58,524 bases of DNA from an uncultured Lachnospiraceae bacterium (GCA_946403075.1 CAMIYN010000004.1:1-58524), one strand, 5' to 3'; counted from the stretch's first letter, positions 8,418-19,100 are shown. A program made the numbers and translations. The notes: a model not told the origin generated them from the sequence alone.

Positions 8418-11400
8418 CTAATTTAATTGATTTTCAACCAAATTTACTGACACAAGGGAAGTTACACCCTTTTCTTGCATAGTGACACCATATAGTCTAT
8501 CTGCATTTTCCATAGTGCCTCTTCTATGAGTAATTAATATAAACTGAGTATCATTTATTAGATTTTTTAAATATCCAGAAAACCTATCAACATTTGATTC
8601 ATCAAGTGCAGCTTCAATTTCATCAAGTAAACAAAAAGGGGATGGTTTCAAATTTTGTATAGCAAATAAAAGAGCTATCGCAGTCATCGCTCTCTCCCCA
8701 CCTGAAAGCTGCGAGAGATTTCCTAGTTTTTTGCCAGGTGGTTGAACATTTATTTGGACTCCTGCCTCCAATCTATCTACTTCATCATCCATTAATTCAA
8801 GAGTTGCCTTTCCTCCACCAAATAATTCCTTAAAAACTTTGTCAAATTCTAATTTTATAGATTTAAAGTTTTCATCAAATTGCTTTTTCATATTTTCATC
8901 AAGTTCATCTACAATCCTAAGAATCATCTCTTCTGATTTTTTTAAATCATCATATTGAGAAATCATTTGTCCATATCGATCAGAAATAGACTTAAATTCT
9001 TCTATAGCATTTATATTGATATTTCCAAGATCTGATATACTCTTTCTTATGGAATTAATATTATTTTTTATATCTTGAATGCTACCATATTCTTCTTTAT
9101 ATTTTTCTTTTGCAGTCTCATATGTTAACTCATACTCATCAAAACACTTTTGAGTTGCATCTTGTATTTTCTGTGTTGCTCTCTCTATATTTGAATTTAA
9201 TTTAAATTGTTCTTGTTCTAAACTAATTAATTGATTTGCAATTCTATCTTTTGACTCATAGTATTCGTTTCGGTTTTGCAACAATTCTTCCTTCTTGTTA
9301 TTATGATAAACAATGTCTTCATTAATTTTCCTTATATCATCGTTTATATTTTCTATTTCTCTATTTATATTTTCTATATCATTTTGTTTTTTCTCAACAC
9401 TCTCAACTGAATCTTTCCCCTTGTCTTCAAGCCCTGCTTTTTCTTGAAAATAATTATCAAGTTCTCCATAAAGTCTATTTAGGTCAGTTGATGAAAATTC
9501 AAACTGAGAAATCATATTTGAATATTTTAATTTCAACTCATTTACAATATTCAATGTTAAAGTATTCTTTTTTACAAGCATTTCATTTAAAACATTTTTA
9601 CTTTCTTCAATACTTTTTTGTAAATTCTCAAAAGCATTGTTTTCATCTATTTTTTTTTGGTTTAATTCATCTATTTCTTGTTTTTTTTCTGTAATTTTAA
9701 TTTTTAATTCATCATACTCTCTATTTCTACCTATCAAATTTAATGAATTCTTGTATGCCCCTCCTGAAACTGAGCCTCCTGGATTAAATAATTCTCCTCC
9801 AAGTGTTACAATTTTTAAATTATGATTAAATTTTCTATTTAAATTATTTGCATTATCAAAATTATCAACAATAAGACATCTTGATAATAGATATTCTGCA
9901 AGTTTCTCATATTCACTATCATAGTGAACTAAATTTTTTGCTATGTCTATTACACCTATCTCATTTTTTGCATTTAAATATAAATTATTATCTTTTGGAG
10001 TTATTGAAGTAAGAGGTAGTAATGTGAGTCTTCCAAGTTTTTGTTCTTTTAAATATTCAATTATTTTTTTTGAATCTTCTATATCAGCTGTTACTATATT
10101 TTGTAATGCTGCACCTATTGCTACTTCAATTGCAATTTCATACTTAGGCTCTGTATTTATCAAATCAGCAACTACACCTTTTATTCCTATAAATCTATCT
10201 CTATTATCCATTATGATTTTCACTGCATTATTATAACCATCGTATCTTTCAATCATATTCTTGATTGTATCAAGTTTTGTTTCAAACCCATGAAAAGTTG
10301 CTTGTGAATTTAAAATACTATTATTTATAGTCTCTAACTCATGTGATTTATTTAATAACCTATCTCCCAATTTACTTATATCACTATTTAACTCATCAAT
10401 TTTTATATTTAACTCATCAAGCTCTATCTTTTTATCATTTACACCTGATAGGACTTCATCCTGTTCTTGAATAGTTTTTGCTGAATTTATATCAAATAAA
10501 TAATCATCTCCCATATACTCTCTAACTTTTTCAATAGCAACATCAATTCTTTGATTAATCCTAAATATATCATTATCAAGATTTCTTGTTTCATCATCTA
10601 CTTCTTTGTTATTATCTTTTATTATTAAAATTTGTTTTTTTAAAGAATTTATAATACTAACATTTGTCTCAATCTTTGATACTATGTCAAAAATATAATT
10701 ATTCAATACATTTATTCTATCAGTTCTACTCTGATTTGATTCTTTTTCAAAATTAATTTGTTCTTTTATGACATTAATTTTCCCTACAAAACTTTCTTTT
10801 TTTGTATTGTTTTCTGATAAATTGTCTCTTAAAACTGCAACTTCTACATCCAGTTTACTAATTTCTGTATCTATTTCATTATATTTTTTATTAAACTCTT
10901 CTTTGTTTTTATTCACTTCCTTTAAATCATTTTTTACTATAACTAAATTTTCATTTAACTCTTTTATATTCTCTGTTTCTCTATCAACTTCCCGGACAAA
11001 ATAATTAGCCTCTAATAATATAAGTTCATCTCTTAATCCCAAATAGGTTTTTGCAGCCTCTGATTGCTTCCTAAGTGGTTCAACTTGTTTCTCAAGTTCA
11101 GTCATTATGTCTGTTACTCTCGATAAATTTAATTGCTCTTCTTCTAATTTTTTCTCTGCTATTGCTTTTCTTCTCTTATACTTAACTATGCCTACTGCTT
11201 CATCAAATAACTCTCTTCTATCCTCTGGCTTATTTGACAATATTTTATCAATTTGACCCTGTCCTATAATGGAATAGCCTTCTTTACCAATTCCTGTATC
11301 ATAAAAAATTTCATTAATATCTTTTAGTCTACACTCTATTCCATTTAATTTGTATTCTGAATCCCCTGACCTATATAATCTCCTTGAAACTTGTACTTCA

Positions 11401-11687
11401 TCAAAATCAAGAGATAATTTCCTATCAGAATTATCTATAACTAAACTAACATATGCAAAACTTTGTGCCTTTTTAAGCTCTGTTCCAGAAAAAATTACAT
11501 CTTGCATATTACTACTTCTAAGTTGTTTTACTTTTTGTTCTCCAAGCACCCATCTCACTGCATCTGCAATGTTTGACTTGCCACTCCCATTTGGTCCTAC
11601 AATAGCAGTTATCCCTCTCTCGAAGTTTAAAACTGTATCGTTGGCAAATGATTTAAAACCGTGTATTTCTATCTGTTTTAAATACAT
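8418..11687 (-). CDS. smc: Chromosome segregation protein SMC (short C-terminal arm)
   Basis: SMC forms the ATP-driven ring of condensin with ScpA and ScpB. The N-terminal head (residues 1-165) has FKSFA and Walker A GPNGSGKSN near residue 33; a coiled coil runs to about 480; the hinge spans about 495-645 (IGIKGVV to NPGGSVSGGA); a second coil runs from about 655 to 930; the C-terminal head carries LSGGERA near 990 and FCLLDEIEAALDESN. Total length is 1089, against about 1180-1190 usual. The missing residues are mostly from the C-terminal arm (see findings). It follows rnc without a gap, but ftsY does not follow. Start: ATG with TAGGAG upstream. Confidence 0.95.
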   Translation of the reverse strand: MYLKQIEIHGFKSFANDTVLNFERGITAIVGPNGSGKSNIADAVRWVLGEQKVKQLRSSNMQDVIFSGTELKKAQSFAYVSLVIDNSDRKLSLDFDEVQVSRRLYRSGDSEYKLNGIECRLKDINEIFYDTGIGKEGYSIIGQGQIDKILSNKPEDRRELFDEAVGIVKYKRRKAIAEKKLEEEQLNLSRVTDIMTELEKQVEPLRKQSEAAKTYLGLRDELILLEANYFVREVDRETENIKELNENLVIVKNDLKEVNKNKEEFNKKYNEIDTEISKLDVEVAVLRDNLSENNTKKESFVGKINVIKEQINFEKESNQSRTDRINVLNNYIFDIVSKIETNVSIINSLKKQILIIKDNNKEVDDETRNLDNDIFRINQRIDVAIEKVREYMGDDYLFDINSAKTIQEQDEVLSGVNDKKIELDELNIKIDELNSDISKLGDRLLNKSHELETINNSILNSQATFHGFETKLDTIKNMIERYDGYNNAVKIIMDNRDRFIGIKGVVADLINTEPKYEIAIEVAIGAALQNIVTADIEDSKKIIEYLKEQKLGRLTLLPLTSITPKDNNLYLNAKNEIGVIDIAKNLVHYDSEYEKLAEYLLSRCLIVDNFDNANNLNRKFNHNLKIVTLGGELFNPGGSVSGGAYKNSLNLIGRNREYDELKIKITEKKQEIDELNQKKIDENNAFENLQKSIEESKNVLNEMLVKKNTLTLNIVNELKLKYSNMISQFEFSSTDLNRLYGELDNYFQEKAGLEDKGKDSVESVEKKQNDIENINREIENINDDIRKINEDIVYHNNKKEELLQNRNEYYESKDRIANQLISLEQEQFKLNSNIERATQKIQDATQKCFDEYELTYETAKEKYKEEYGSIQDIKNNINSIRKSISDLGNININAIEEFKSISDRYGQMISQYDDLKKSEEMILRIVDELDENMKKQFDENFKSIKLEFDKVFKELFGGGKATLELMDDEVDRLEAGVQINVQPPGKKLGNLSQLSGGERAMTAIALLFAIQNLKPSPFCLLDEIEAALDESNVDRFSGYLKNLINDTQFILITHRRGTMENADRLYGVTMQEKGVTSLVSVNLVENQLN

Positions 11688-12368
11688 TTATTTTACTCCT
11701 AACTCTAATTTATCTATTTCTATTCTTGCTGCATCTTGTTCTGCATGTTTTTTTGAACTGCCAAAACCTGTAGAGACACATTTTTTATCTAAAAATAATG
11801 AAACCACAAATTTTTTATCATGATCTGGTCCTATCTCTTCATCCACTCTATATTCTATATCAAATTTATGCTTTGAAGCATATTCGTATATTATTGATTT
11901 ATAATCAGTATCTATCGAATAAACTATTTCATCTATCAAAATTGTTCTCTTTAAAAATCTTTCAACTTCATCTATTCCAGAGTCTAAAAAAATTGCTGCA
12001 ACTATTGACTCAAAAGTATCACACAAGATGCTATTATTATTTTTTACTTTTTCAATATTCTCCCCATTTCCTATGAGTAAATATTTATATAATTCTAACT
12101 TAATTGCTGCATTAGCCAATGTTTGCTCACATACTATTTTTATCCTATATTTTGTGAGCATTCCTTCATTAAAATCTTTAAAAGTCTTATATAAATAGTT
12201 TGATACAACCAACTCAACTACTGCATCTCCTAAAAACTCAAGTCTTTGATTATTTTCAAGGTTATCTTTTTTATGTTCATTTACATATGAAGGATGTGTC
12301 AAAGAAGTTTTAAGTAAATCTTTATTTTTAAAAATATAGTTGATTTTTTTTTCTAACTCATTAAACAT
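11688..12368 (-). CDS. rnc: Ribonuclease III
   Basis: RNase III cleaves double-stranded RNA, including rRNA precursors. The catalytic domain holds QRLEFLGDAVVELVVSNYLY near residue 40 (with the metal-binding Glu and Asp) and a second acidic cluster DTFESIVAAIFLDSG; the C-terminal third is a dsRNA-binding domain ending in STGFGSSKKHAEQDAARIEI. Length (226) is standard. Its start overlaps the end of acpP by 8 bp and it abuts smc, the classic acpP-rnc-smc order. Confidence 0.97.
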   Translation of the reverse strand: MFNELEKKINYIFKNKDLLKTSLTHPSYVNEHKKDNLENNQRLEFLGDAVVELVVSNYLYKTFKDFNEGMLTKYRIKIVCEQTLANAAIKLELYKYLLIGNGENIEKVKNNNSILCDTFESIVAAIFLDSGIDEVERFLKRTILIDEIVYSIDTDYKSIIYEYASKHKFDIEYRVDEEIGPDHDKKFVVSLFLDKKCVSTGFGSSKKHAEQDAARIEIDKLELGVK

Positions 12369-12594
12369 TTTTATATCTTTCTATTGCTTTTACAGCATCA
12401 CTTACTGTATGAATATTAGTTAAATCAGTATTGTTTATTTCTATCTTAAATTCTTCTTCTATACCCATAATGACTTGAAATACTTCAATAGAATCCAACA
12501 TCAAATCTTTTATAAAATCAGATTCAATTGTAATTTTATCTTCTTCTATATTTTTTACAGATAAAATTATTTTTTTAATTTTTTCAAATTCCAT
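12361..12594 (-). CDS. acpP: Acyl carrier protein
   Basis: This acidic 77-residue protein carries growing acyl chains on a 4'-phosphopantetheine attached to Ser35 in the DSIE motif (usual form DSLD). Three predicted helices and the C-terminal DAVKAIE helix fit the ACP fold. GAGGG lies 6 nt before the ATG. It lies between plsX and rnc as in other Firmicutes, so it probably serves fatty acid and phospholipid synthesis rather than a secondary pathway. Confidence 0.93.
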   Translation of the reverse strand: MEFEKIKKIILSVKNIEEDKITIESDFIKDLMLDSIEVFQVIMGIEEEFKIEINNTDLTNIHTVSDAVKAIERYKNV

Positions 12595-12597
12595 ATC

Positions 12598-13626
12598 TTA
12601 CCCTCTCAAAGAATTATTAAACTTTTCTATTAAATTTCTATTTATAAAATTATATGCTTGTTCTATACATACACAGATTTCATTTTTTTTAGCATTACCA
12701 TGACATTTTAATATCAAATTCCTACATCCAATTAATGGAGCTCCTCCATATTCATGAGCATCATATTTTTTTAATGTATTTTTTAATGATTTTTTTAAAA
12801 GTAATGAAGCAAATTTTGTCATAATATTTTTTGTCATAGCTTTTTTAATTACTGTAAATAAACTGCTTGCCACTCCTTCATACATTTTCAAAATTACATT
12901 TCCATTAAATCCATCTGCAACTAATATATCACATAGACCTTTTGTTATATCCCTTGCCTCAATATTACCAATAAAATTTATTCTACTATCATTTGATAAT
13001 AATTTATATGTGTCAAGTGATAGTTTATTTCCCTTAGTCGGCTCAACCCCTACATTTAATAATCCAACCTTTGGTTTATCAACTCCAATCATTTCCGTAT
13101 AATACACAGAACCAAGTATCGCATATTGTAATAACCACTCACTATCAGCATCCATATTAGCACCACTATCTACAACCAAAGTCATATTTTTTTCAGTAGG
13201 TATTAAAGTTGCTATAGCAGGTCTTTTAATTCCATCAAGAGTTTTTACATATAACTGACCAAGAGCAAGTATTGCACCAGTACTTCCTGCTGATATTATC
13301 GCAGAAATCTTACCACTTATCAAATCTTCTCCTAATCTATAAATGGTTGAATCCTTTTTTGTCCTAAGTGCCATTACGGGATGCTCATCGAGTTTAATCT
13401 CTTCGGTTGTTTTAACCAAAAAAACATTTGATGACTTTACACCATACTTATTAAATAATTCACTTAATTTATTTTCATTTCCATATAAGTAAAATTCTAT
13501 ATTATCAAATTTATTACTTATTTCTTTTACTGCCAAAACGAAAATTTCTTCACCATTATCTGCACCATAAGTGTCTATTCCGATCTTTATTTTTTCATCA
13601 ATACACATACCATAGTATTTTAACAC
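12598..13626 (-). CDS. plsX: Phosphate acyltransferase PlsX
   Basis: PlsX transfers acyl chains from ACP to phosphate, supplying acyl-phosphate to PlsY. Diagnostic blocks are IKIGIDTYGADNGEE near the N-terminus, SAGSTGAILALGQ, GLLNVGVEPTKGN, NIEARDI, VADGFNGNVILKMYEG and the late AHEYGGAPLIG. The start is uncertain: the longest frame uses GTG at 13626 with no clear ribosome site, and an ATG at 13608 is possible. The usual family start (MKIAVDAMGGDN) lines up with residue 12, so a few N-terminal residues may be spurious. A terminator-like hairpin lies just upstream, after rpmF. Confidence 0.93.
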   Translation of the reverse strand: MLKYYGMCIDEKIKIGIDTYGADNGEEIFVLAVKEISNKFDNIEFYLYGNENKLSELFNKYGVKSSNVFLVKTTEEIKLDEHPVMALRTKKDSTIYRLGEDLISGKISAIISAGSTGAILALGQLYVKTLDGIKRPAIATLIPTEKNMTLVVDSGANMDADSEWLLQYAILGSVYYTEMIGVDKPKVGLLNVGVEPTKGNKLSLDTYKLLSNDSRINFIGNIEARDITKGLCDILVADGFNGNVILKMYEGVASSLFTVIKKAMTKNIMTKFASLLLKKSLKNTLKKYDAHEYGGAPLIGCRNLILKCHGNAKKNEICVCIEQAYNFINRNLIEKFNNSLRG

Positions 13627-13653
13627 AAATTTATAATATTTGCTAATTTTTTA

Positions 13654-13681
13654 CATAAAAAATGAGCTAAATTTAGCCCAT
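13654..13681 (-). terminator. Intrinsic terminator after rpmF
   Basis: On the minus strand the near-perfect palindrome ATGGGCTAAATTTAGCTCAT (13662-13681; one G-U pair in the stem) is followed directly by six T residues. It lies 16 bp past the rpmF stop and about 30 bp before plsX. Because little room remains for a plsX promoter, it probably acts as a partial terminator that sets the rpmF to plsX ratio. Confidence 0.65.
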
Positions 13682-13696
13682 CTTTATTGATAATTA

Positions 13697-13885
13697 TTAC
13701 TTATTTTCAGTTTTAACAATTATCTCTTTTTTGTTGTATGAACCACAATTTTTACAAACTCTATGTGGTAATACTAACTCTCCACACTTTGAGCATTTTA
13801 CCAAATTCATCTCCCCCATCTTCCAATTGGCTCTTCTCATATCCCTTCTTGATCTCGAAGTTCTATTCTTTGGACATATTGACAT
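13697..13885 (-). CDS. rpmF: 50S ribosomal protein L32
   Basis: The 62-residue basic protein has the L32 pattern: RTSRSRRDMRRANWKM in the first half and a zinc-binding four-cysteine ribbon at C31, C34, C44 and C47. The four-Cys form needs zinc. AGGAGG sits 7 nt before the ATG. It is the first gene of the rpmF-plsX-acpP-rnc-smc block. Confidence 0.95.
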   Translation of the reverse strand: MSICPKNRTSRSRRDMRRANWKMGEMNLVKCSKCGELVLPHRVCKNCGSYNKKEIIVKTENK

Positions 13886-13994
13886 AATTAACCTCCTACT
13901 AATTAATTCTAAAATCTTATTAGGCTTTCACCATTTCTCTATATAGATTTTTTTATTTACACATATGGCTAGCACTTCTATTTTCTTTTAAGTT

Positions 13995-14188
13995 CACAGG
14001 GGTTCTCCCCTACGAACTAACACTACTGTCTTGAATACGGGCTCGTGGTACTTTGCCCCTACATTTTTAAAGTTTTTCCCATACGGTTTTGCAGGTTCGC
14101 CCCTACGAACTAGCACTACTATCTTGAAACGGGCTCGCAATGCTTCGCCCCTACATTTTTAAAGTTTTGCCCCTACATTTTTCATTTT
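13995..14188. repeat. GC-rich tandem repeat of TAGGGGCGAA type
   Basis: Two imperfect copies of a roughly 75-base unit occupy 14001-14077 and 14094-14168, each running from GGTTC(T/G)CCCCTACGAACTA to CCCCTACATTTTTAAAGTTT. A third partial copy, GCCCCTACATTTTT, is at 14170-14183. Each unit begins with a short inverted repeat (GTTCG-CCCCTA-CGAAC in copy 2). Base composition is far higher in G+C than the flanks. It fills the gap between tsf and rpmF, where no gene is visible. It resembles the interspersed palindromic or MITE-like families of some Clostridia; other copies elsewhere in the genome would settle this. Confidence 0.8.
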
Positions 14189-14200
14189 ATAAATAATCTA

Positions 14201-15136
14201 CTACTTTATCTGTTTTGCCACTTCTGCTGCAAAATCTTCATTTTTCTTTTCAATGCCTTCGCCAGTTTCGTATCTTATAAATTTATTAATTTTAATATTT
14301 GCACTATTTGTTTTTCCTACATTTGATATATATTGACTAACTGACATTTTATCCTCTGCCCCAATTACATATTCTTGCTCAAGCAAACATATTTCTTTTA
14401 CTCTTTTATTAAATCTACCCTCAACCATTTGCATAATTATATTTTCAGGTTTGTTTTTATTCTTTTCATCATTTTTTGCTTCTTCTAAATAAATCTCTTT
14501 TTCTTTTTTTTCAAAAGATGCATCAATTTCAGTCTTATCTAAAAAAGTTGGTCTCATAGCAGCAATTTGCATACATATATTTTTTGCCATTGTTTTTATT
14601 TCATCATTAACTACATCTGTGTCTATTGAAATCAAAACAGCAATTTTACCACCTGCATGAATATAATCAAATACAAAACCTTTGTCGTTTTTTACCTTGT
14701 CAAATCTTCTTATATTCATATTTTCACCAATTACTGCAATTTGTGATGACAACTCTTCTTTAACAGTTTTTGAATTATCCAAAAACCATTTCTCTTCCAA
14801 AAACTTTTCTATACTATCACTATTACTCTTAATTGCTTGTTTTGCCACATCAAAAACATAATTTTTAAACTTTTCATTTTTTGCTACAAAATCAGTTTCT
14901 GAATTTACTTCAACTATGACACCTTCTTTTAAATCATCAGATTTTAATGTTGTAACCAATCCTTCTGCTGCAATTCTCCCTGCCTTTTTCTCTGCACTTG
15001 CTAAACCTTTCTTTCTAAGATACTCTATTGCTTCTTGAATATTTCCATTAGTTTCTACCAATGCTTTTTTACTATCCATCATTCCTGCACCAGTAGCTTC
15101 TCTCAAATCTTTTACCATTTGTGCTGTAATTTCCAT
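14201..15136 (-). CDS. tsf: Elongation factor Ts
   Basis: EF-Ts recycles EF-Tu-GDP. The N-terminal UBA-like domain (AQMVKDLREATGAGMMDSKK, residues 5-24) and the TDFVAKN core motif (near residue 82) are diagnostic; the C-terminal part continues through the dimerisation region. Length 311 is typical of the longer form. It is 10 bp after rpsB with TAGGAG before the ATG, so both are co-transcribed. Confidence 0.97.
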   Translation of the reverse strand: MEITAQMVKDLREATGAGMMDSKKALVETNGNIQEAIEYLRKKGLASAEKKAGRIAAEGLVTTLKSDDLKEGVIVEVNSETDFVAKNEKFKNYVFDVAKQAIKSNSDSIEKFLEEKWFLDNSKTVKEELSSQIAVIGENMNIRRFDKVKNDKGFVFDYIHAGGKIAVLISIDTDVVNDEIKTMAKNICMQIAAMRPTFLDKTEIDASFEKKEKEIYLEEAKNDEKNKNKPENIIMQMVEGRFNKRVKEICLLEQEYVIGAEDKMSVSQYISNVGKTNSANIKINKFIRYETGEGIEKKNEDFAAEVAKQIK

Positions 15137-15146
15137 AATCTATCTC

Positions 15147-15914
15147 CTATTCTATAACTTCTTCTTCGTTAGATATTTCTTCTTTTATATCATCTCCTAC
15201 AGTATCGTTATCAGTCTCAACCGATAGAGCTTCTCCTTGTTTTGCTTCAATAACTGCATCAGCCATTCTCTCAAGTATTAACTTAACTGCTCTTATAGCA
15301 TCATCATTTCCTGGTATAATATAATCTAGTTCTTCTGGATCAGCATTTGTGTCAGCAATTCCTATCAAAGTTATCCCAAGCTTCCTTGCTTCACTTATAC
15401 ATAATTTTTCCTTTTTTGGGTCAACAACAATGATTGCAGTAGGTAATGCCTTCATATCTTTTATGCCGCCAAGATTATCTTCTAATTTTTCTCTCTCTTT
15501 TCTAAGTAAACTAACTTCTTTTTTTGGCAACCTATCAAACGAACCATCATTTTCCATTCTCTCCAAATCTTTTAGTCTCTTAATCCTTGATTCGATAGTT
15601 TTAAAATTTGTAAGCATTCCACCTAACCATCTCACATCAACATAAAACTCACCACATCTAATGGCCTCTTCTTTTACTGCTTCCTGTGCTTGCTTTTTTG
15701 TTCCAACAAAAAGTATAGTGCCTCCATTTTTTACAATATTAACTATTGTATTGTAGGCATCATCAATCTTCCCTACTGTTTTTTGTAAATCAATAATGTG
15801 AATACCGTTTCTCGCGGTAAAGATGTATGGAGCCATCTTTGGGTTCCATTTTCTCGTTTGATGACCAAAATGAACACCAGCTTCTAAAAGCTGCTTCATA
15901 GAAATAACACTCAT
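15147..15914 (-). CDS. rpsB: 30S ribosomal protein S2
   Basis: S2 is recognised by [20 protein letters not shown] at residues 6-25, [31 protein letters not shown] and [13 protein letters not shown]. The C-terminus carries a Glu/Asp-rich tail of about 25 residues beyond the usual fold. AGGAGG precedes the ATG. It opens the rpsB-tsf unit and has a promoter and a structured leader upstream. Confidence 0.97.
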   Translation of the reverse strand: MSVISMKQLLEAGVHFGHQTRKWNPKMAPYIFTARNGIHIIDLQKTVGKIDDAYNTIVNIVKNGGTILFVGTKKQAQEAVKEEAIRCGEFYVDVRWLGGMLTNFKTIESRIKRLKDLERMENDGSFDRLPKKEVSLLRKEREKLEDNLGGIKDMKALPTAIIVVDPKKEKLCISEARKLGITLIGIADTNADPEELDYIIPGNDDAIRAVKLILERMADAVIEAKQGEALSVETDNDTVGDDIKEEISNEEEVIE

Positions 15915-15951
15915 TTAATTTTCCTCCTAGTTTTTACTTCTGTTTACTTAT

Positions 15952-15982
15952 GTGAGTAACCAAAATATGGCACCAGGCTCAC
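15952..15982 (-). promoter_or_regulatory. rpsB: Candidate structured rpsB leader
   Basis: On the minus strand the rpsB leader contains GTGAG (15978-15982) pairing with CTCAC (15952-15956) around a G-rich loop with GGTGCCATATTTTGG. It lies between the promoter at 16010-16038 and the rpsB start. S2 represses its own mRNA in other bacteria, so this may be an S2 binding site. The fold is only a short stem and I do not recognise a described leader family. Confidence 0.4.
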
Positions 15983-16009
15983 AAAACCATAAACATAATA
16001 TTCTTTAAA

Positions 16010-16038
16010 ATATTAACATAATAATAAGTATTTTTCAA
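16010..16038 (-). promoter_or_regulatory. Predicted promoter of rpsB-tsf
   Basis: Minus strand: -35 TTGAAA (16033-16038), a 17-bp spacer, -10 TAATAT (16010-16015). This would start transcription near 16003 and give a leader of about 90 nt before rpsB, consistent with the structured element in it. Confidence 0.6.
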
Positions 16039-16129
16039 GGGTAATATAATCTAAAATTAAAATATTGAAGTTTTTAAAAAATCATATTATTTAAGGTATT
16101 TATAAATTCATATCTTTTAATATAAATAT

Positions 16130-19100
16130 CTATATAATTTTTATAGAATTTAATACATCATAAACTAACGAAATAATTTTTAAAATATCGTTATTTTTTT
16201 TCTTCGCATTGTATGTAAGTGTAGAAGGAATACCTGATAATAATCTCATTTCACTATTATAATCATTAATTAAATCAAAAAGTTTTTTGGTTTCAAGTTT
16301 TGCTTTTTCATAAAAAACTATTTTAAAACTATCTATTTTTATTATTACATCAGTTATATATAGTGAATGTGCTTTATTTTTTATTTTAGATATTAAAATT
16401 AGATTTTTAACTTCAATTGGTATTTCACCAAACCTATCTTTCATTTCTAAACATAAATTATCACTATCTGAATCATCTAAAATTCCTGCAATTTTTTTAT
16501 ACATAATTAGTTTTGTTTCTTCATCTTCAATATATTTATCTGGTATATAGGCATCTATATCTATGTCAACCGTTGTATCATATGAATCAATAAAATCTTT
16601 ATTATTCTTATCTCCCTCTAAATATTTTAATGCCTTGTTTAAAAATTTAATATATAATTCATATCCAATAATATCAGTATGTCCACTTTGATTAAGTCCA
16701 AATACATCCCCTGCACCTCTTATTTCTAAATCTTTGAGTGCAACTTTAATTCCACTTCCAAGTGCACTAAATTCCTTTATTGCTTTTAATCTTTTTTCAC
16801 TATCAATAGTTAAATTATTTTTATATAAGAAAAAAGCATATGCCACCTTATCGCTTCTACCCACTCTGCCTCTTAATTGATATAATTGAGATAACCCAAA
16901 TTTATCTGCATCATTAACTATCAAAGTATTTGCATTTCTTATATCTATGCCAATTTCAATAATTGTAGTTGTAATTAAGACATCATATATTTTATTTATA
17001 TAATCATTTATAATGTTTTCTAAATCATTTTCGTTCATCCTACCATGTGAAACAGCAATTTTTGCATTAGGACAAATTTTTGAAACTTCTTCTGCAAAAG
17101 TATAAATATCACTTATTCTATTATGAATTATAAATACTTGCCCATCCCTTTTTAATTCCCTGTTAATTGCATCTTTAATTATTTCATTGTTATATCTAAA
17201 AACATAAGTTTTTATTGGAACTCTCTCAGGCGGTGCCTCTGTAAGGAGAGATATATCTCTAATTTTATTTAATGACATATATAATGTCCTCGGGATTGGA
17301 GTTGCAGTTAATGATAAAGTGTCTACATTTATTTTCATTTTTTTTATTTTTTCTTTATGTGATACTCCAAATCTTTGCTCTTCATCAATAATTAATAAAC
17401 CAAGATTTTTAAAAATAATATCTTTTGACAATAATCTATGTGTCCCTATTACTATGTCAACATTGCCATTTGAAATATCTAAAATTGTTTTTTTATTTTC
17501 TTTTGGAGTTTTAAATCTTGATAAAAAATCAACATTGACTGGATATGATTTAAATCTTTCTAAAAATGTATTATAATGTTGTCTCACAAGTATTGTAGTT
17601 GGAGCCAAAATTGCTACTTGCTTGCCATCTTGGACTGCTTTAAATGCTGCTCTAATCGCAACTTCAGTTTTTCCAAAACCTACATCCCCACAAATTAATC
17701 TATCCATAATTTTTTTGCTTTCCATATCACTTTTTACTTGTGCTATTGCATTTATTTGATCATTTGTTTCTATATATGGAAAAGTCTCTTCAAATTCACT
17801 CTGCCAGACAGTATCCTTACTAAAAGAAAATCCCGTTCTTTCATTTCTTTTTGCATACAAATTTATTAACTCTTTTGCATCTTCTAAAATATTTTCTTTA
17901 ATTTTATTTTTTATTTTAATAAAATCATTATTATTTAGTGAATTAATTTTGGGTTTTATTGAATTTTTTGAAGCATATTTTTGTATTACATCTAATTTTG
18001 AAACGAGTAAATATAAATTACTATTATCTGCATATTGAATTTTTATATAATCTTTAATTACATCATTTGTTTTGATTTTTTCAATACCTCTATATATACC
18101 AATACCAAAATTTTCATGTATAACATAATCTCCAATGGATAAATCCTTTATTGTATCAATTATCTCATATACGGTTTCATCTTTTTTACTTTTTACTCTT
18201 TTTCTTATTTCTTTTTTAATATCAAAAATATCACTCTCAGAAAATATAAAAAATTTATTATTATAATCTATAAAACCACTATTTATATTTCCTATATATA
18301 TACATATTTCAGAATGATTTAAAGAAATATCACCACTATATATATATGAATTAATCTCATTATCTATTAATTCTTTTAAAATTCTCTCTGCTTTCAATCT
18401 TGATTCAATAAAAATAATGCCTGAGAAATTATCTAACATCATTTTTTTTAATTCTGATTTTATAAATTGGAAATCTTTTTTATTATATATAGGGCTTACT
18501 AATTTATATTCAAATTTATATAAATTTTTTTCTAAACCCAAACTCAAATAATTATCACTTAATAATAAGGATATATTAATTAAATTTTCATTTTTTAAAA
18601 AACCAAATATCTCATCAATAGTCCAAAATTCGTTTTTTTTATTAGGTTTTTTTAACTCATCTATATTATTTTCACCATTAACACTTATAGGTTCTTCTAA
18701 TACTTCATATAAATAATTCATTCTATCAAAAATAGTATCAAAATTATTTATAAAAATTTTACAATCATTTTTTTTATTTAAAATTTCTAATATATTATAA
18801 CAATTTTCTATATCTTTTATTAAGAATGGGTGAATTTCAATATCTAATATTTCATCAACAGATATTTTAGTGTCGACATTAAAAAATCGTATTGTATCAA
18901 TATTATCATCAAAAAAATCAATTCTTATAGGCATCTCATACATAGAATCATAAATATCAACAATACTTCCCCTAATGGAAAACTCTCCAAAAGTTGACAC
19001 AGTATTTACCCGTGTATATCCAATTTCTAAAAGTTTTTTTATAAATACATTAAAACCCAAATCACTATTTTTTAATATTTTAATTTTTTTTTCATTATAT

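Noticed and set aside
11350..11823. Long plus-strand open frame opposite smc and rnc
   Set aside because: It is antisense to well-supported genes, has no ribosome site and its residues reflect the complement of AT-rich codons.
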